Source: Mesorhabditis belari (taxonomy: Eukaryota; Nematoda; Chromadorea; Rhabditida; Rhabditidae). From it: a DNA stretch of 64,000 nt. Location: contig CAUEEP010000754.1 in the NCBI GenBank assembly GCA_958450365.1, positions 1,086,001 through 1,150,000 of the forward strand, read 5' to 3'. Each line of letters starts with the position of its first letter. The stretch's first letter is position 1. Positions 11,955 through 23,300 of the stretch are shown in pieces. The position numbers and the translations under genes are program-made. The notes below the pieces were generated by a model. The model saw only the letters and a list, made by a program, of their open reading frames with translations. It searched no databases and was not told the origin of the DNA.

Positions 11955-14900
11955 GTACAGACAGACGGATGAACACTTTTATATAATCTATCTTATCTAA
12001 TTTCATTCCAGAATGATTCAAATTGTCGAGAATGCGAAAGAATTGCTTAGATTGCCGAGAACAGAGACTTATGAGGTAATGAATATTAAGTTTTTGATGA
12101 ATTTGGATCATTTGTTAATTGATATCATTTAAATCATTTAAATAATTGAAATTATTTAAATAATTTAAATGGACTAAAAAATTTGATCTAAATTTTAAAG
12201 GTGAAACCGAGGATAAAGAAAAACGCGAAAATCATCGAAAATAAGGTGAACAAGGAAAAGTGTGAAGAGAATTCTCTTTGCTTTTCATTTACAAGTGTGC
12301 CCGACTAAAGCATGAACGAAAATTACGTTTCTTTTTCTTTTTCTTTAAACTTTGTGAAGTGATTTCTAATCGTATCATTCACTTTTCTCTTTCAAAGCTT
12401 TTGAAAGCTCTGCAAAGCTCTGCAAAGCTCTGCAAATCTTTTCAAAGCTTTTCTAAGCTTTCCTAAGCTTTCCTAAGCTTTCCTAAGTTCTGGCTGAGTT
12501 CTCAAGCTCGTTTTTGACCGTTTTGGCCAAACACCAAATTGTCAAACGTTTTTCTCATCTTTTATTTGTCTGTTTTGGATGAAATCGATTTTATTCAATA
12601 GTTCTGATTAATATATATTGAATAAAACCAAGTCTAGCCAAATCAGACAAATGAACAATGAGAAAATGGCAATAGAGAGGTGAACGCCAAGAAGGTAGCA
12701 ATGGTGAAGTGGTAGGAGAGGTCGCAATGGAGAAGTGACCCTTCTAACTAGATATCATCATAAAGCTTCAATTCAGGAAGATTTCCTCGTACAACTCCGC
12801 GATCGATCCGAATGGGATGCCCGAGCGGCGGCTGAGGCGATCGCCATCCAATTAGGCACACATATCCAACATGAAACGCATTCGTCACTCGGATTGTAAG
12901 CTCGAGCTCTTCTTGGTGTATTTCAGTACAAGTATTTCAGATCAAGAGCCACAACTCCAGATGGTCGATCTTTGTGGTCATCGGATGGGGATCTGAAAAG
13001 ACGAGGGACAAGTGTGGATGCGATGAGGAGGACGAGTGCCGGACAGTTGCCTCTTGAACCATCCGTTTTTGTGAGTACAAGAATACAGTACATTCCTGTA
13101 TCTTCCTGTACAGCTCTTGAATAGCTCTGTAAAGCTCTGTAAAGCTCTGTAAAGCTCTGTAGAGCTCTATGCTCCCAATGCCGGATATCATTTTCCCTTT
13201 AGGTCCGCGATCGACCCTCTGTAATGTCATTTCGCGAGCGATCAGTGCCATTGGAAGAGGCTGAATCGCCTGATCATTCATTGGTACGTTTTTTGATACT
13301 GTAGACTGCTGTAGGCTGCTGTAGACTGCTGTAGAATGCTGTAGACTGTAGATATGCTAGTGATCTAATCCTTTATCTTCTAGGCTAATGGAGCTGTCTC
13401 CACCGGTGCCCTGTCCACCCTGGGGACTCATAGTGAGATTCTACAAAAACCCGGCAGTGCCATGTCAACTCTGCAACCATATCCAGCTGATGATACGCTC
13501 AATACGACATTGGTATGCTCATTCTTCACTTTAAAGCTTTCAATCAAACGCGTGAATCATTCGCTTTTTGTCTATTCATCGCCGAAACACAACAAGAGTT
13601 CGACAAAGAAAAGGGAAATGGCTACTTTTTCTGTTTTATTTATATCTTGAGGCTTGTAAAGAGTATAGAAATGTTTTCTATTCAAATATTGACAAGCGTA
13701 GCTTACCTTACTGAGCTTACTGAGCTTACTGACAAGCTTATACCGAAGTTCTTCTTGTTTTCCATCTTTTCTAGTCATTGTTTAATTGTTAGCTCTAGAT
13801 TGTTGAGGGTTTTATTTGATCTGACGTCATAGTTCAGTAGACCTATCCAATAAGCCATCCCTTCCCAATGAGCCATCCCTTCCCAATGATCCATTGATTC
13901 CCAATGAGCCATTGATTCCCTATAATCCATCCCTTCCCAATAAGCCATCCCTTCCCAATAAGCTATCCCTTCCAAATAAGCCATCCCTTCCCAATAAGCC
14001 ATCCCTTCCCAATGAGCCATCCCTTCCCAATAAGCCATCCCTTCCCAATAAGCCATCCCTTCCCAATAAGCCATCCCTTCCCAATGATCCATCCCTTCCC
14101 AATGAGCCATCCCTTCCCTAAAAGCCATCCCTTCCCAATGATCCACAGAGATTTCTTTCCCTTTTCCCATACCTAAAATGATCAGATTAATTGATTGAGT
14201 GGAAAATAAAGAAAAGAAAACAAATTAAAGTTTACTAAGCGCACTACAAGATTACAAAGTTGTTAAACTTTTGTCCGCGAATGTAAATGACTGGAGAGAA
14301 ATGAGTTCTATTTTTGGGTGAATGGAAAAGAGACACGCATCTCATTCGAATTTCCGGCTTTCCCCTAGAAAAGAAAAGGGAAAAGAACCAAAATTTTTCA
14401 TCAAATTCATACTTTATCCATTTTATCGTCTAGAATTTCGAAATCTCCTCTATTAGTCTATTTATTCACCCTTTGCCCGCTAACTATTGTTTTACCGTGA
14501 GCAAACAAGAGACAAACAAGGAGACATCGCTTCTTTTTCCCCCAACCAGGCAGCTTATTTGTGTAGTCTGATTTCCCCTAGACTTTACCCAATGAAAAGT
14601 TTAGGGTTTTATGGGGAAAATTGGGTATTTATTTTGCAAATATTTTGTTAAAATCTTAGCTGAGTCTTTGAAAATGTTGACGTTTGCTTTTTTTAAAAAA
14701 AAAAAATTTGAGCTTGAACATGTAGAGATCGTGTTTTATTTAAATCTATTTAAATTTAAATTTTATTTTTCTTTCCATTGTCTTGTTTTTCTTTTCCCCG
14801 TTTTATTTCAAAAACATTTTTCTCGATTTTGCAAAAAAATTTTGATCAATTTTTCCCGATTCAATTCCCGTTTTCTCTTCTATGCGAGCCTTTTAGCTTC

Positions 14901-17900
14901 CTTGAAAGCCCATTTCATGAGATATTCTCCATTTCCAACTCCATCTCCAACCACTTCCACTTCTTATGTCGACAATTTCACGAAAGATGACTATTTGAGA
15001 TATTCCCGTCATATGAAAAGACGGGTCACTTTCTGGGGAAATCACGAGGTTTTTGGAAGATTTTTTTATTAATGAGCCATCGATTGGCCTAGAAATCGCT
15101 AGAGATCGCTAGAGATCGTCGATTGGCCTAGAAATCGCTGTACAAGATCAGCCGTGAGCACTGACCTGGTTCCCCTGAAGTACCTAAGCTAAAATCAAGA
15201 CATAAGCCTGGCTTGTCGTAGCCGTAGACATATATGTCGTAGCCGTTTACGAAAAAAGAAACGTTGTCTCTTTAGAAGGGATGCCATTTTGCGAAAATTG
15301 CTGTTGACCGGTTCAAACTGATTCCGAGGGAGCTGATAAATGCTAAAGATTAAGGATTAAAATTAATATAACTAACTAGCTTTTGCTGCAAAACTCCATT
15401 CTTGGTGCTAACCTGATAAAAACCGTCCTCCGAAGACATCCAAAAAAAGACGAGTGGCCGATTTTAAGTCGATCAACAGCATCGATTGGGAGACGAACAG
15501 TCATTCCAACTTCAACTGGCCCACTTGCCCAACTTTAGCTTATCCGCTTCAACCTAAGTCGTCATTAGTAGATACATTCGCTTCTTTAAGACTTGATACG
15601 CGTCAAGTTGGTTGTCGAATCCACCCGAACAAAAAAAAAAAAAAAGAAATGACTGAAATAAAAATTTTGTTGGGAAAATTAGCATTTCAACATTTCATTC
15701 GTAAATGGCTACGACATATACATAGCTGGATTAGGTATTTTATGTACAAGACATGTAGACCAAGACCGCTCCAGTAAGTTTCACCTCTAAGCCTGTAAAC
15801 CAGAGTGCCTGATCTAGGCTAGACACAAGCCTGACTTCTGGCTTGGTCAAAACCTTCTTGTGCCAGGCAAGGTGACAGAGTCGGTACAGTAAGTCTCCTC
15901 AGTCCATTACCAAATCAATTTTCAGTCCTCAAACACGACGCCCGTGCCGAACTCTTCTCCAACAGTTGCATCGAATCACTCGGTACATTTTCATATTGCA
16001 TTGCTAGTCTGTTAGCCACAGTCGCAGTGTTAGTCGCTTACATAATGGATTTTCAATCTCTAACCAATTCTATTTAGGGTGATAACAAGCGTGGCTTCGG
16101 CGAGAGTTTCCTGACTCGACCAATTTGCGTTCAATCGTTTGAATTGCCCGGGAAACCGCCAGCACTCGCATTATCGGATAGTTGTGGGGGTGAGTTGGGG
16201 ATTTAATGATTTAACGAAGGGACTCTAAAGGATCGAATCTAAAGGAATACCACCGTAAGCTATAACTGAAAAGTACTCCTATCTTCAGGCGTCTACCTAA
16301 CAAGCGCCGATGGAGAAGTCACCGAGCATATTCTCATAAAGAACTCATCTGCTTCGTCAGTGGCCGTGGATGAAAAGAATTCGGTATATTCAGTCGAAAT
16401 CTTTTTTTGCGTACTGTGCTCACTCGTAAACGCGCATTAGCGCATTGGATTCTGAGATTTTTGCCGATTTGCTATTGATATGGAAAAAGGTATGCAAAAA
16501 GGTGACACTTTTTGATAAAAGATCGAAAGAAAAGATTGATAAAAGTTAAAAGCTCGAAATTTGAAAATAAAACGACAGTGGAGGACGACAAAAAAACAAA
16601 AAAACAAAAAAACAAAAAAACAAAAAAACAAAAAAACAAAAGAAAAACAAAAGAAAAACAAAAAAAACAAAAAAAACCAAAAACAAAAAAAACAAATGAA
16701 AAATGAAAAATGTTTTCGTCTTTTCATCAATTTATACCCAGATTACCGTAGTTTCGACGGAAAAGTGTCTGACTACGGTATTTGACACATTTTAGAAAGC
16801 ACAGAAACCCCCGAAACGTCTATAAGTGTACTTTTGTCTTTAACTTTTCATAGATTTATCCAATTTGTATGATTTTGATGTCAATCGATAGGAAATGTTC
16901 TCACGCGTCGATTGACATCAAAATCATACAAATTAAATAAGTCCATGAAGACCCTAGAGTCCTGGAAGCTTACAGTAGGCTTTCTCAAGCTCTTTACAGT
17001 ACTCTTTATCGCTACAGTGCCCTAGAGTCCCCTACATCTCCGAATTACGGAGAGGTGCTTGTCAATCGATAGGAAATGTTCTCACGCGTCGATTGACATC
17101 AAAATCATGCAATTTGGATCAATCTATGAAGAGTTAAAAGCCTTGTTTTACATCTATAAACCCCAAAAGCCCTTTTTTACATCTACAAACGCCAAAATCA
17201 CTTTGTACACTTATGAATTAGATACCGCGCGTTTACGAGAGCACAAAGTAGACTTAGTTTTGTTTATTATATGTAAATTCTTCTAGATAATGTACGTCTC
17301 AGTGATGACGGCGAAAGGTCGATCGATTCACGTTTTCGATATGGCTAAAGGGAATAAAAAGCTCGATGTAAGGCTTAGAGATTGGATTTAGATAATTAGA
17401 CAATTTAAATAGTCAAAGTTTTAGGCGATTCCCTGTCCAAAGGACCCGAAAATCGAGTTGAGTCGAACGCGGTGGATTACAGGTGAAAATAATCAATCTA
17501 GAATTACTTTATGGTACTCCAGGGTACTGTAGAATTGCAGAGTACTAGGCGTTACTGTACAGTAGTCTAGGAGCAAGAGTTCTAAAGCTGGGTAAAGTAC
17601 TAAAGTTTTCTCTAGATTTCTAAGAAGAAGCTAAGAGTTAATCTAGAGATTACTGTAACTGATATAGGGATTACTGTACTGTAGAGGGTACTGTACTGTA
17701 CTGTAGAAGGTATTGTACTGTAGAAAGTACTGTACTGTAGAAAGTAATGTACTGTAGAATTAAGGCTATCAAAAGGTTAAAAATGAACTTTCAGTTGGCC
17801 CAAGGGGTCACCTTTTCATGACGAGCGGTGACAACATCAAATCGGCTCTCTGGGTGTATATGAGATCAAGAAAGGTGTGGAGATTTAAGACTTAAAGATT

Positions 17901-19660
17901 CCATCTAAAGCTTTTCTCTTATCCAGCCAAACTTGTTTTTATTCTAGGCCTGGAAAACGTTAAAAGAATCGCGCAAATCGAGATATCAATATCTGAGTGT
18001 GGCTGAGGATCAATCTGAGTACAAGTGAGTGAGAAAGAATGAAAGGATAGGTACTTATCCATTCAATAGCTTCCATAGAGAACCGCTAGGGAATATTGTA
18101 GCTGCTGTAAGGGGTACTGTAACTGTTGTAAGGCTGTGATAGTTGACCTAGTGATTCAGGACTACTCTAGATAATCTAGAGTTTACTGTAAATGATTTAG
18201 GATTACTCTAGATGGTCTACTGTTAGACTGTAAGGGCTTAGGGAGTACTGTAGCTCTGCATGGTACTGCAGGGTTACTGTACTTGATTTATGGATATGAC
18301 AAGCTAGGGAAAGGGTTACTTTAGCTGTTGTAAGCATTTTAAATCCCCATTCTCAATCTCATTTTTTTCCAGAGCTGTCGTCTTGTTGACATGCGATGCG
18401 GCGAATAATCGTCTCCTCCTTTTCGTTGTCGACAGTCAATTGTCGTTGATCAATGAATACGATTTGAGTGTCACTTATCATCTAAATGATTATATTTCAT
18501 CACCAGCTAGTGCCATTGTTGACAAGGTTGGTGAAAAGCAGGTCTTAGCTACTGTAGGAGGACTGTAACTGATCTAGAGAGTACTATAGCTGCTGTAGAG
18601 GTACTTTAGCTGTCTAGGGTATCTAGATCTAGAGTACTGTAGCTATACAATCCATCCACTTCTTTAGCAAGGCCACTTGCTAGTGTTGGACTACGCGAAT
18701 GGGAAAGTGCAGATTTTGTTGAGCGGGGAAAAAGGAGTGAGACGATTGAAAGAAGTCACCTTCGCCGATCCACTTCTCCCACAACAAGCACTCGGAATCA
18801 CTGTTCTCGTGGGGTTTTCTTCAATAAATAGACTGATCCAGGGTTACTGTAGCCGTTCAGAATCTCTTAAACTTGTCCATTACCCAAACCTCTCCAATTA
18901 CAGGGTGATTACGTGTACGTAGCGTGTTTCCACACGCATGAAGTCCGCTGCACTCGATATTTAGAGAACGGGAAATTCCGGTAAGTTCATTTATAGCCAA
19001 AATAGACAATCTTAAATCAAAGACAAATCTTAAAAATCTTGAATTTTTTTAAAACAGATGATTCAAAGGTTTGTTTGAGTGCCCAAAGCTTCAAGTGTTC
19101 TGAATTTTGTCGGCTTTCTTTTAGGCCAAAGTTCCCAAACGACTCGCCACTTTTTCCCATTAGCAATCTAACTTTAATCTCAAATTTCTTAAAGAACAAT
19201 TGTCTGATTGAAAGAATTGGTATCATTAAATTATTCAAATGATTTGTATCAATGATTCAAATTGTTTGTATCAATGATTCAAATGATTTGTATATTCACC
19301 AAGTCTTCTTCTATCATTTGATACAAAAATTGTTTCAATTGGACAATTGTACGTCAAAGAAATTCAAGGTTAAAGTTTGGTTGTCAATGGGAAAATGGAG
19401 AGGACAGTCCAGAAAGTAGTCCAGAAATTCAAATCATTTCTAAAATCATGTCTAAAAGCCGTGATTCCAGTCAATTCCACCCACAAATGGCTCTTCTCGA
19501 TCAAACAAATCCAAAACCGAAAGCCGTGCTCGCGAACGGGAAAAGCCCAATGAATGAGAGGAGAGCGAATTCCGTGCCCCGACCACCGAATACAAATATT
19601 TATAGTAAAGATCCCCATCATGTTGATTTCGGTGGATCGATGTCGAAATTAAAAAAATGA
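10699..19660 (+). CDS. B-box / NHL beta-propeller protein (TRIM-NHL type), 5' end not found
   Basis: Exons: 10699-10759, 10879-10977, 11592-11678, 11742-11851, 12012-12075, 12201-12245, 12777-12895, 12941-13070, 13203-13283, 13384-13512, (unplaced start)-15048, 15436-15606, 15926-15982, 16078-16189, 16289-16383, 17287-17367, 17425-17482, 17795-17874, 17948-18024, 18373-18526, 18668-18808, 18904-18980, ~19369-19660. Phases agree except across 13512-15048, where an exon is missing or misplaced. The first exon ends a B-box (KCQLMRGHSEHRSH). Next come a charged helical stretch and a Ser/Pro-rich middle. The C-terminal half has propeller strands (HLFMTSGDN, VVLLTCDAANNRLLLF, HLLVLDYANGKVQILL, DYVYVACFHTHEV). 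NHL proteins are usually post-transcriptional regulators; that function is inferred. No RING was seen. The Ser/Pro-rich tail ends at TGA 19660. Confidence 0.75.
11040..11425. repeat. ~143-bp satellite, block 3, in NHL intron
   Basis: Nearly three copies of the monomer inside the intron between exons 10879-10977 and 11592-11678, so the array is split by two coding exons. Confidence 0.88.
11865..11968. repeat. Tandem acagatag / acagacag repeat
   Basis: 4- and 8-bp units (agac, agat) in an NHL intron. The reverse-strand ORF VCLSVCLS is only the repeat. Confidence 0.9.
12398..12486. repeat. 10-bp repeat (aaagctctgc, ttcctaagct)
   Basis: Two consecutive short 10-bp arrays in an NHL intron. Confidence 0.75.
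13845..14146. repeat. 18-bp tandem repeat (ccatcccttcccaataag)
   Basis: About sixteen copies with point variants. ORFs on both strands (GRDG, NKPSLP repeats) are by-products of an 18-bp period. The array lies in the uncertain intron region of the NHL gene. Confidence 0.9.
16592..16698. repeat. A-rich simple repeat (caaaaaaa)
   Basis: Poly-A interrupted by c about every seven or eight bases, in the NHL intron at 16384-17286. Lys-rich ORFs here are rejected. Confidence 0.9.
16728..17118. mobile_element. Composite miniature palindromic element, one full and one partial core
   Basis: The core at 16862-16934 is an inverted repeat: tgattttgatgtcaatcga, a 19-bp centre (taggaaatgttctcacgcg), then the reverse complement tcgattgacatcaaaatca. 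A second partial core is at 17061-17110. Flanking parts (accgtagtttcgacg, taagtgtacttttgtc, ctagagtcctggaagctt, ctacatctccgaattacgg) recur around 35860-36290. No coding capacity. It lies inside an NHL intron. Confidence 0.8.
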
Positions 19661-19819
19661 TGAATGGATTGGGGAGTTGAGTCTGATTCCGAGATAAAAA
19701 AATGATAATCTGATTCCGAGAGTCCCCAAAAGCGGCAATTTCCAACAAGAGATCGAAATTCGCTGAATAAAACGACAATGGCTAAAAGCGGAGAATGATT
19801 TTTTTCCAGGTCCTTTTCA

Positions 19820-20075
19820 CCAATTTATACCCAGATTACCGTAGTTTCGACGGAAAAGTGTCGAAATGGCGTAAAAGTGTCTGACTACGGTATTTGACAC
19901 GTTTTAGAAAGCACAGAAAGCCCCCAAACGTCTATAAGTGTACTTTTGTCTTTAACTTTTCATAGATTTATTCCAATTTGCATGATTTTGATGTCAATCG
20001 ATAGGAAATGTTCTCACGCGTCGATTGACATCAAAATCATGCAGGTTCAGCGATTAAATAAGTCTATGAAGAGTT
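19820..20075. mobile_element. Miniature palindromic element copy (core 19975-20043)
   Basis: Same arrangement as at 16728: an accgtagtttcgacgg end, the taagtgtacttttgtc segment, then the palindromic core with the 19-bp centre. It sits just downstream of the NHL stop codon. Confidence 0.8.
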
Positions 20076-20079
20076 AAAA

Positions 20080-20929
20080 GTACTTTGAACACCTATGGAT
20101 GGGGGACCTACTGTCCAGGTACCGTTTAGTCTGTGGTACGATACTGTGGTAGCCTTTTAAATGCTAATTTTGACTACCTACCGTGCCTTATATTACCACC
20201 GAGATTTTAAAGTATACCACTTATATTACCACCGAGATTGCCCTGACTCAACTCTGCAATACCGCATCCTAGTGATCCTAGTAATCTGTACTTTGTGCTT
20301 TGGTTCCTTATCTTTCCCCTTATCTCCGAAACGCAACTTTCCTGGCACACTGAATCCCTTATTTTTATCGCTTTTAGGTACAGCTAATGTCAAAAAAAAA
20401 CTAAAAAACAAATCTAACCTAGTGTGGCAGAAGATGAGCGTTTAGCTGAATAGAAAGTACACTTTCTGATTGTTTTTATTTCTTTTCTTTTCATCCAAAT
20501 TCCATAAGTTATTTGATCAAATCTCCTGATTGACTAAAATTTTAAGGTTGTGTTTTTTCTTTTAAATTTTCCTTTAACTTTCTTCGAAATCCTCCCCCAC
20601 ACTTCCACCAAATGAACATTTTCACTTAAACTTTTTCTTTTCGTACAAAATTTGAAATTTGATCGAAATATTCATTTTCAGCCTTATATTCGATTCCTCT
20701 CGATATTCGATTAGAAATTCTTCACACCCCATTTCGCCTTATACGAGAAATGCTCACTTTTCTTTGATTCATTGTAATTTTAAAGTTTAGATAAGTTTTT
20801 TTAATCTTTTCTGGTGATAAAACAATTCTATCAAACAGACAATTCAATTTTGTTCTCGAAAACTGCACTTAGAAATACATTCTAGAGCGACTACAGCGAC
20901 CTAAGCCACTACAGTCCCTACTAGGACTT
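20080..20929. other. Intergenic spacer, no gene seen
   Basis: Short ORFs here (for example near 20161-20445) have no splice partners or recognisable protein sequence. The interval contains the repeated phrase ttatattaccaccgagatt twice near 20190 and 20220. Confidence 0.5.
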
Positions 20930-21242
20930 TACAACCCAACCGATTTGCCAATTTGCATGATAGGAAAGATTCGCACGAATGACACAAAAAGACCGTAAAT
21001 AGTGTAATTGGACCCCATGGGGTACCCCCCAGGGAGGGGCACAAGAGGATGGGGCACATTAGGGAATGGCACTATTAGAGGATGGGGCCTATTAGAGGAT
21101 GGGACACTTTAGAGGATGGGACACTATTAGAGGATGGGGCACTAGAGAGTGGGATGCTATTTTAACAGCGATGCGAATAACTAACAAGCGAAATTTTGTC
21201 ATGCGATGCGAATCTTTTCCTATCATGCAAATTGGGTTGTAA
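20930..21242. mobile_element. MITE-like element with ~45-bp terminal inverted repeats
   Basis: The left end ttacaacccaa..., with atttgcatgataggaaa and gattcgca, reappears as its reverse complement at the right end (tgcgaatcttttcctatcat ... ttgggttgtaa). The interior carries a short tandem repeat of agaggatggg-type units at about 21020-21145. Its taggaaa sequence resembles the centre of the palindromic element at 16728, so the two may be related. Confidence 0.75.
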
Positions 21243-21249
21243 ACACCCC

Positions 21250-21830
21250 CAATTCGGATATTCAAATAATTTGTTCAAAAGCAAACTTTTTCTTTAGTTT
21301 TTATTGGTTTTAACCATTTGAAAATTTAACAACAAAACGAAACCAACAACAACACAACAAAAACAAAAACTAACAAGCGAAATCAATAGAAACATCCGAA
21401 TCAATGAATTCATCATTTTCTTGATCCTCGATTCCTCGATGTCCATGAAATCCCGTCGATGCGAGCGGCTCCAAGAGGTCCTCGATTCCCGTCTCTGTCC
21501 GAGCATTTCTCACCGATATCAATCCCCTTCGAGTTCAAAGAAAGTTGGTGGTTAAGCCTACAAGTAACGATAATAAATCCAGCCTGGCATCCTTTGAAAG
21601 GAATGGTCCATCCGGCTTAAACATTTGAATCAATTGACCTCTTCCCCATTCTAAGGCAATAATCCCAAAGCCTTGAGTGATTTTCGACTCTTTTCTTCGG
21701 TAATTCGGCTCCCACGCATCCCGGATCCATTCAGCCAAGGGTTTCCTGTGGGGGTGGGGTTCCCCCGGTGTTGTCTTTCAAAAAACAGGGGGAAAAAGGG
21801 CACCCCCCCGTGCGGCGGTGGCGAGCCGAT
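21250..21830 (-). other. Minus-strand ORF region of unknown origin
   Basis: A 67-residue minus-strand ORF (21535-21738) has a plausible soluble composition, but no splice-consistent extension was found. The stretch gatatcaatcccctt at 21517 recurs at 21827 beside the DNA-binding ORF (21832-22225), so the two parts may come from one decayed element. Confidence 0.3.
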
Positions 21831-21831
21831 A

Positions 21832-22225
21832 TCAATCCCCTCCGAGTTCAGGTGGCGTCAGGTCTCCATTGCGTCTCTTGCGTTTTCCGTGGACTTTCTC
21901 GAGCTCGATTTCTTGTTTGATGTAGGAACGCACACATTTTCGATCAATCTTATAGAATGCAGCGGCTGCTTTGATCAAAACATCATTGCCCATCTTTGCA
22001 AAAGCCAATTTCGTTTTCACATCAATGTCCCTTTTTCTTTGTAGGTAGCTCATCCGATTCACTTGAAGATCCTTCAACTTCAGCTTCAGCGTTGACCGAG
22101 CTTCCATTGGCATCTTGTTCGGCTTGTTCATCACGCGGTTCTTTGAAGAATTCCCTGTGTTCTTCGTATTCGCAACGAGCCCGATATTCCTCAAATGCAT
22201 CGAGCGATTTTCCATCGTGATCCAT
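21832..22225 (-). pseudogene. Frameshifted ORF with HTH-type (Brinker/CENP-B-like) DNA-binding segment
   Basis: An acidic N-terminal frame starts at ATG 22225 (MDHDGKSLDAFEEYRARCEY) and reads to a stop at 22022. A second, +1-shifted frame covers about 22055-21832 and contains VKTKLAFAKMGNDVLIKAAA followed by FYKIDRKCVRSYIKQEIELE and a basic patch HGKRKRR. That order, a helix-turn-helix with small-residue loops then a basic tail, resembles Brinker/CENP-B-like domains common in DNA-transposon proteins. No intron with correct phase joins the two frames (the only candidate is 26 bp), so I call it broken. A sequencing error or unseen splicing is possible. Confidence 0.4.
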
Positions 22226-22266
22226 AACTGAAAAAATAAAATTAATAAAGTAAAAGGGGGGGGGGG

Positions 22267-22453
22267 GCTACTCTGCGCCAAATTCTTTGGCGCAACTCGC
22301 CATAGCTTTCTTCTAAGTGGGCCAATCTTTATGATTTTGGTGTTACTTTTTTGCACTTGTTGCACTTGTTGAGATCTACAATTATAAAGATGAAGAAACT
22401 CACTTAGAAGAAAGTTATGGCGAGCTGCGCAAAAAATTTGACGCAAAGTAGCC
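22267..22453. mobile_element. MITE-like element, ~55-bp terminal inverted repeats
   Basis: The left arm gctactctgcgcc...cgccatagctttcttctaag is matched in reverse by cttagaagaaagttatggcg...acgcaaagtagcc. The loop is about 80 bp and non-coding. It lies directly upstream of the minus-strand HTH ORF, next to a run of twelve or more g. Confidence 0.8.
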
Positions 22454-22734
22454 ACCCCAAATTTAAAAACAACAAATTTATGGGATAAAATTAAAAATAC
22501 AAACGATTTCTGAAGATACATGAAAATTTCCCGCTTTAAAAGCGTTGTTTGTAATTATGCGTTAGGTGGGGTGGTATTAGAGAGGTGGCGTATTATTTTT
22601 TCCTTCCCCTCTCTAGGGTGGGGTCCAATTAGAGTAGTTACGGTATGTATGTTTGATTTAGAGGGGGGTATTATCAGACGGGTGGGGTCCAATTACAGTA
22701 TTATGTTATGTTTGATTTTGATGTTTCGTTAATA

Positions 22735-23300
22735 TGTTTGATTATTATGTTATGTTTGATTTAGATTTCCGCCCGATTTAGATTGAGTTAAAATTGGATA
22801 TAACATGTTCAAGATTCTTTCATTCTTTCAATTATCGTAAATATTTTTTTCTGATCTAATTTGATTTCATTTAGAAAAGAAGATGTCGAGCTTTGAGTCG
22901 CACAAGAACAGGCAAGATGTCGAGCCACCCAATGACAGCAGAACGGTTTTGGAGGTAGATTTTATTATTTTTAACGAGTTAAGGTTTGAATTTATTGTTT
23001 TTCTATTCTGATTGCTTGGATTGGTTGAATAAACCAGTAAATACTTTTATTGTGAAGTAATGTAAAAACAAAGCAAAGAAACATTAACTCTATTACTGTT
23101 AGTAACATTCAAAAGTTTTATTTTTAGCTGATCGTTATGGATCCCCCCCCCCCCCCCCCTCCCCCCCCCCCCCTCCCCCCCCCCCCCCCTCCCCCCCCCC
23201 CTCCCCCCCCCCCCCCCCCCCCCCCTCTCCCCCTCCGACGCGCCTCAGATATTAAGCTTTTAAAAACCAATGTTTATGTTTTAGATTTCGAGACAACATG
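22735..23300 (+). pseudogene. Partial tandem duplicate (copy 1), exon 2 destroyed by a poly-C expansion
   Basis: This block matches 23740-24690 over exon 1, intron and exon 2 positions. Its exon 1 (22883-22954) is open and phase 0. In the exon-2 equivalent, copy 2 reads atggatctccttcgacgcc. Copy 1 instead carries a ~95-bp C-rich tract (23143-23238) between atggat and ctccgacgcg. The following exon begins atttcgagacaaca and then diverges. Exon 1 of this copy may still be used (see the gene entry at 22883-25413). Confidence 0.65.

Noticed and set aside
13775..14170. 131-residue minus ORF of EGMAYW-type repeats
   Set aside because: 18-bp tandem repeat translated; open in several frames.
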